From Pseudoscleropodium purum (taxonomy: Eukaryota > Streptophyta > Bryopsida > Hypnales > Brachytheciaceae): DNA of 64,000 nt. The position numbers were made by a program, and so were the translations under genes. Where the stretch lies: NCBI GenBank assembly GCA_963969395.1, contig OZ017798.1, positions 23,180,173 through 23,244,172 of the forward strand. Direction: 5' to 3'. Below the pieces are notes generated by a model. That model saw only the letters and a list, made by a program, of their open reading frames with translations, was not told where the DNA came from and searched no databases. Below, piece after piece: positions 59,069 through 64,000 of this stretch (the first letter of the stretch is position 1; each line of letters opens with the position of its first letter).

Positions 59069-59420
59069 GAATTGTGGAGATGTGAATTTAGATGTTTGAT
59101 TGTTTAGTTGCTTATGATATATGGAGCTCATGTTGACAAATGACAATGGTTTCTTCAATCATTTTATTATAAAATTGTTTGTTTATTGATGATATACATC
59201 TCGCTGGATTTTAAAGTGATTTTGTTTCTAAATCAAAATGAAATTCAACAAAAAAAATTAAAAATATATTTCATATTTTAGCTTTTACATAAATAGTGAT
59301 ATACAACTCTATTGAATCGCAATTGCAATATAAGAAAAATCAAAATCAAAATGACTTCACTCTTAATCTCTCATTGGTGAAAACAATCAAAACAAAAAAT
59401 CCAAAACGGGTTTTCTAAGC
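59069..59420. other. 3' region of the transposase gene
   Basis: AT-rich, no coding content, between the stop codon at 59066-59068 and the GC-rich right arm. Likely the transcript 3' end of the transposase gene; no single clear polyadenylation signal stands out. Confidence 0.5.
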
Positions 59421-59565
59421 CACCCCGCCCGTCCGCCCCGCCCCGCGCGTCCGCCTTCCGACGGCGGGAGGGACGGTGCGTCCGCTAGCGTCCGTGCGTC
59501 CGGACGTCTGGACGTCCGGAAAACGGACGCTATTTTGGGGCGGACGTAGAGATTCGTCAACCCTG
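59421..59565 (+). mobile_element. Right-end arm of the transposase-bearing hAT element (arm E)
   Basis: GC-rich sequence nearly identical to arm D and to the right arm of the 350-bp element, ending GTCAACCCTG at 59565. The following 8 bases are TTCAATAG. A TTCAATAGTG also occurs at 56482, but without a hAT left end beside it, so the paired duplication is not identified. The arm lies about 350 bases after the transposase stop codon, as expected for the 3' terminus of an autonomous-type element. Confidence 0.8.
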
Positions 59566-61741
59566 TTCAATAGTGTGACTGGTGTCGCCAAAATTTTTAA
59601 CCCAATTCTATTTGAAATTTAAATATTTGGCTTAAAGTTTAATCCAAAGAGACTAGGAATAGAAGGTATGCTAACAGAGTACCAATAAATCTAAATTGAT
59701 TAGTACAATATGAAAATAAAATATTCTTTTTTAATTTATATAATTCCAAAATTTGTCCCTCCACTTGAAAAGGCCATGAGAATTAGGAAAACAACTAAAC
59801 AAGTTCTTTCTTATTCCTTATCACTTGTATATTACTACTTTTTCCAACTTGAGTTCCTTATCTTTTTTTCTACACGCTTGACTTCTTTCAATCAAAGCAA
59901 TTGTTGACTAATCAATTCAAAATTTGAATTCTATTTATTAATTTATTCACTATCTTACAAATTGACTTTGAATATATAATTACATTAGCAAATTGGAATT
60001 TGATTTATTCAATTTAGGATCTATATTTTGATTCATTCTCACATGCTTGCATTGAATTCATACATTCCAATTTAGATTACAAAATTCTCAAACAAACTAT
60101 TTCTCACTTTAATGCTTAATACCTTGCAATTTGTTTAATTACTTACTCTCAACAAATATAATATTCAATACAATTCTTACAACCAATTTTCCAATTAGAC
60201 ATACATGCACACAAATTCAATTTTGTATTTAGTATTCTCTCAATCACTTTATAACAACATATCTATTTGAATTAACTTATGCACTTAAAATTAAAATAAT
60301 TTCAAATAATACATTCAATTAATTTCGAACGTCACAATTCTTCTACAAAAAAATAGGCATAAGATTTTCCATTTGGTTTGTCTTTTATAATACAAATATA
60401 ATTAATACTCAATTTGGATACTTATTCATCTCCTACAATTAGCATAAAGTATCAAATATTTTTATATGAATTCAATTCATGTGGACATAAAACTTAACAC
60501 TTAATTGCCACTTAGAAACATTTGCATAGTATGGTGTACAAGTTTTTATGGTGCAATGCATTGTTTTTTTTAATTGTTTTTCAAGATTTTTAAACTTTCA
60601 AGATATCACTCGTTAAATTGTAAAAAAATATTTTGCAAAAAGAATATTTATCTATATAGTAGTTTAAACAATGTTTGCAAGCAAATCAAAATTTGGAAAA
60701 ACAAATATCTTTTAAAAATTGATAATGGGCCATTTTAACCTTCAAAGTTTTGTAATTGTTTGATTAAATGAGAAGTTTCAAAACTCTACATCTTCAAGAT
60801 GATTTGTTTTGGAAAATAAAATTTTAATAATCTCTTTGTGCGTAAATAACTTAAAATTTTTGGTCCTTGAAATTTTGTAATTATCCTATGCTAGACAATT
60901 TTAAAAACATTTTAAAAACCAAAATTTTGTCAATATAGACAAGAGTGCATTAAGTGTTTACAAATGCACAAATGGCTTTTCTTAGAACTAGTAGATCGTA
61001 GCTTGCTACCACCCTTAGATATTCAATACAATCAATAGTTCATTCAATTCCAACATGACAAAGGTACACAATGTACAAAAAAGATGTGAACATTTGTTTC
61101 TTCTCCCTTCCACTTCTCCAAAAAAATCAAGAACCATTGATCATTCTCAAGAAAAAAACTTTCCTTCTCCGATGTCGTTGATCTTTAAAAAAACATCCAC
61201 CTTTGACCAAAAATGATTTTGACCATTGGCTACATATATAGAAATATACATATGAAATAATCCATATTGAATGGTGACAAAACTACCTACTACAAATACA
61301 AAGGGGAGGATTCAGTAGGTAGGTGGAAGTGTGACTAGGTGGGTGGATTATTGGGTGACAATTTGTATCCTTTCTGAAAAAAATAACAACAAATTAGATG
61401 TAGCCTCATAGACCCTTTTAATGTAGTTATTGCATCTTAAGTATATTGTCATTGGAATCGACATTGCTACACAATCTACTCAAAAAAATGCAATAACGAC
61501 ATCAACATATGCACACTTAGAGAGAAATGTATACAAATTGTTGTAAAACTAGTTTCTTCTATCAATGCACAACATTCATAGATATTATCAATACATTCCA
61601 CACAATTAAAACTACAAATCTAATTTAGAAAACATTAAACAAATGAATCATACAAAAGAAAATCACACATAAGGCAATCAACAATCTAGACTTATATATT
61701 TTTTAAGGTAGTGGTTCCAATTAAATTAGAAGAATGAGATC
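59566..61741. other. AT-rich intergenic DNA, no gene recognised
   Basis: The frame 59710-59907 has no recognisable content. Nothing else is seen. Confidence 0.6.
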
Positions 61742-62648
61742 TTAAGTCCTAAAGTTTTAAGGACCTTCAAGAGAAAAAATATATTTTGGATAAACTTCAA
61801 TAACCCCAATTCATAACAAGATTTTTTGAAATTTTTCTTGAAATTAAAACAAACATTAGCATTTTGGAAATATAATTTTTATTTGAATACATGTTAAGAA
61901 GAAAAATTTATACTACAGTAATTCAAAATAGAAGAGATCATATAGCAAAAATAATTTATAAAAAGTTGAAATTCAATAATTAATTTAATATATTATATTT
62001 TTATCTATATAAATTTTTTTGATTCATTTCATTTTGATTAGTAATATAAAAATTATCAAGTTTTTTTTTGCAAGCAATTGTAGAATTTTTTTGACCAAAT
62101 AACATTTATATTATTTTAATAATTCAATATTAATAATTTGAAAATAAATAAATTTTAACAAAATATAATATCTTTGCTTGAACAATCTCTAAAATTGGGA
62201 TTAATATATTTCACTTTCTCATAGAACTATTGATAATTTCTTTCCTTCAATCTTATACCTTCTTCTGTTTAATAATTTCTTAAAAAATAAAAATCATATA
62301 TATTTTAAAAATCTAAATTTAGATTTTTTATTCAAATTTTCAACATAAAATATTTTTAAATCAAAATATATAGTTGCAAAATTTGTAAGTTAAAATTAAA
62401 TTAAGAAAATTCAAAATCACTAAATATATTTAAAACTTTGTTATTTATATTTTAGTTACATTTTAACTACATTTAACCCATAATTTATTTGATAAATTTC
62501 TACTACACATTCTTACATTAGTGTGGTACAAAATCTTATGTTTCATTTGTAAAAAATGCACTTTATAAAGTTCTTTACATTCTACAATAGAAATCACAAT
62601 TTCAAATGGTTTTTGATTAAAAAAAAGCCTAAAGACTTCAAGGTTTAA
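61742..62648 (+). mobile_element. TTAA-flanked TIR element, copy P8 (907 bp, diverged)
   Basis: The left end is TTAAGTCCTAAAG (61742) and the right end is ACTTCAAGGTTTAA (ending 62648), degenerate versions of TTAACCCCTAAAGG and its complement. Internal blocks match P3, for example TTAGCATTTTGGAAATATAA near 61856 and GAACAATCTCTAAAATTGGG near 62180. The copy is old. Confidence 0.55.
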
Positions 62649-64000
62649 GCATTTGAAATACAATCAATTTAGAAATTATTAAAGATATCTTTGGATTTTT
62701 ATTTTGATACTATTCAATGATCTATTGGTTATTTCTTTCTATCCACATTTTGAATCTAAATTTCTTTCTTAACTAGTTCTCTTTAATGACAATGACAACA
62801 ATAATTTAAAATTGGCAACATTTGTAAATTCTTATTCATCCTTTTTTTTCTACAATTTTCATCCAAACATATAAAAAGTGCAAAATTTCCTAATACTTAT
62901 AGAAACTTTGATCAAAAGTTGATTGACCATGTTGTATATTAGTCCATTGTAGAGACTTTTCTAAAGTTTTCAAAAGAATGTGCAACATTCACTTTAATTT
63001 TTAGAAATTAAAATTATTTTTAATCTTTAAATCACACCTATAAAGAGTGTTATTATAATTATAATGATAATTTTAAATGATACTTTTATTAAGTGAAGAC
63101 ATTTTAAAATACAATATGCAATGGTTGAAATGATCAATATAATAAAAGTAAATGCTTGATAAAAATATTTAATATAACTTACAACTTTTAATATTATTAA
63201 AATTTAATTGAACATCAACAAAATCATTTACCAAATATAATTTTGAACACTTCAATATGTATAAAAAGTTTATTCTAATAAAAAGTTGTAAGATTATAAA
63301 AACTTTGGATAATTACTTCTAAGTACCTTTAAAATATTTTTGAGTGTCAAAAATCACTCAAGAAAAAAAAAAGTTCAATGCATTTCCTTCTAAGAAAAAA
63401 CAAAATAGGTGAATATGATGTTTTAATTTTTTTAAATCATAATTAATTTTTCATAAGTCCAAAAAATATGAAACAATTTCACTTAGATACAATTCAATCT
63501 TATCGTTTTAAATTCATTACTAAAATTTATTCAAAACCTTCAATACTTTTAAACTTTGAAGATTAATATTTGAAAATATACATTACAAATATTGAATCTT
63601 AATTTTCATTAGACAAACTTAAATCAAATATATTTAAAGTAAAAAAATTATTATTTTTACTTATCTATTAATTCAAATTGAATTTTTTTTTCCTCTACAT
63701 TTGAAATTCATTGTTTAAAACATCCAAAATCGATGTTTATAATAAAATATATAAACCATATGCATTAAAATTATAATAATTAATCATTTTTTATTTAATA
63801 TATTAAATGATCACTTAATAATTATAAAATAAAATAAAATGCATTCATATAATATAAAAACATTTTCAACATCTTTACATACTTTTCGAAGTCAAATGAT
63901 ATAAGACTGTTTTTATATTTATCTTGTGAAAACATTTTCAACCATTCATTCTTAAAAAAATAAATATTTAAAAAATAATAATAACAATATACATTTTATT
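62649..64000. other. Very AT-rich intergenic DNA, no gene recognised
   Basis: Low-complexity AT-rich sequence to the window end. No structure beyond short A and T runs is seen. Confidence 0.65.

Overview
The window looks like nuclear DNA from a land plant with a large, transposon-rich genome. The evidence is one spliced gene for a ROP-interactive CRIB (RIC-type) protein with GT-AG introns, plant-style hAT, CACTA and LTR-type elements, and long AT-rich intergenic DNA full of decayed repeats. A gymnosperm or similarly large genome would fit, but that is an inference. No rRNA, functional tRNA gene, CRISPR array or organellar gene was recognised.

Layout. 1-16.6 kb is AT-rich intergenic DNA with a 258-bp inverted-repeat element (3437-3694), a complete non-autonomous CACTA element with matching ACT target duplications (5837-6925), and TTAA-flanked elements at 7411-8360, 13593-14159 and 14570-15406. 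A higher-GC block at 11.08-12.65 kb may hold gene debris or promoter sequence. 16.6-23.0 kb is the only convincing host gene region: a five-exon, 216-codon RIC-like gene on the plus strand (19740-22499) with a long upstream leader or promoter region. 23-43 kb is again intergenic. It holds a decayed DD34E Tc1-like transposase (26857-27391, minus), three more TTAA elements at 28.4-32.5 kb, a roughly 100-bp tandem repeat (31760-32100), and a 50-bp minisatellite with 150-bp higher-order structure (36281-36785) inside a possible retroelement remnant.

43.0-59.6 kb is a cluster of hAT elements whose ends are strikingly GC-rich, packed with GGACG/CGTCC motifs. It contains an element with a minus-strand decayed gene ending in a Gly/Ser/Tyr-rich tail (43044-46133). 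It also contains a 350-bp non-autonomous element with a perfect 8-bp target duplication (48961-49310), a decayed RING-H2 protein gene (50184-56382), and a hAT transposase gene with one internal stop and an unusually long acidic C-terminal extension (56843-59068). Two right-end arms lie at 56681-56839 and 59421-59565. The RING gene is split by a 3268-bp insertion bounded by TG...CA ends and a 5-bp ACATG duplication (52015-55282), which itself carries a decayed ORF of about 550 codons. 59.6-64 kb is AT-rich and has one more TTAA element (61742-62648).

The CRIB gene would act in ROP/RAC GTPase signalling. Nearly all other coding sequence belongs to mobile DNA and is broken by stops, frameshifts or nested insertions. 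The most unusual items are the hAT cluster with extra genes, the ORF-bearing LTR-like insertion, the TTAA-targeting family and the DD34E Tc1-like remnant.
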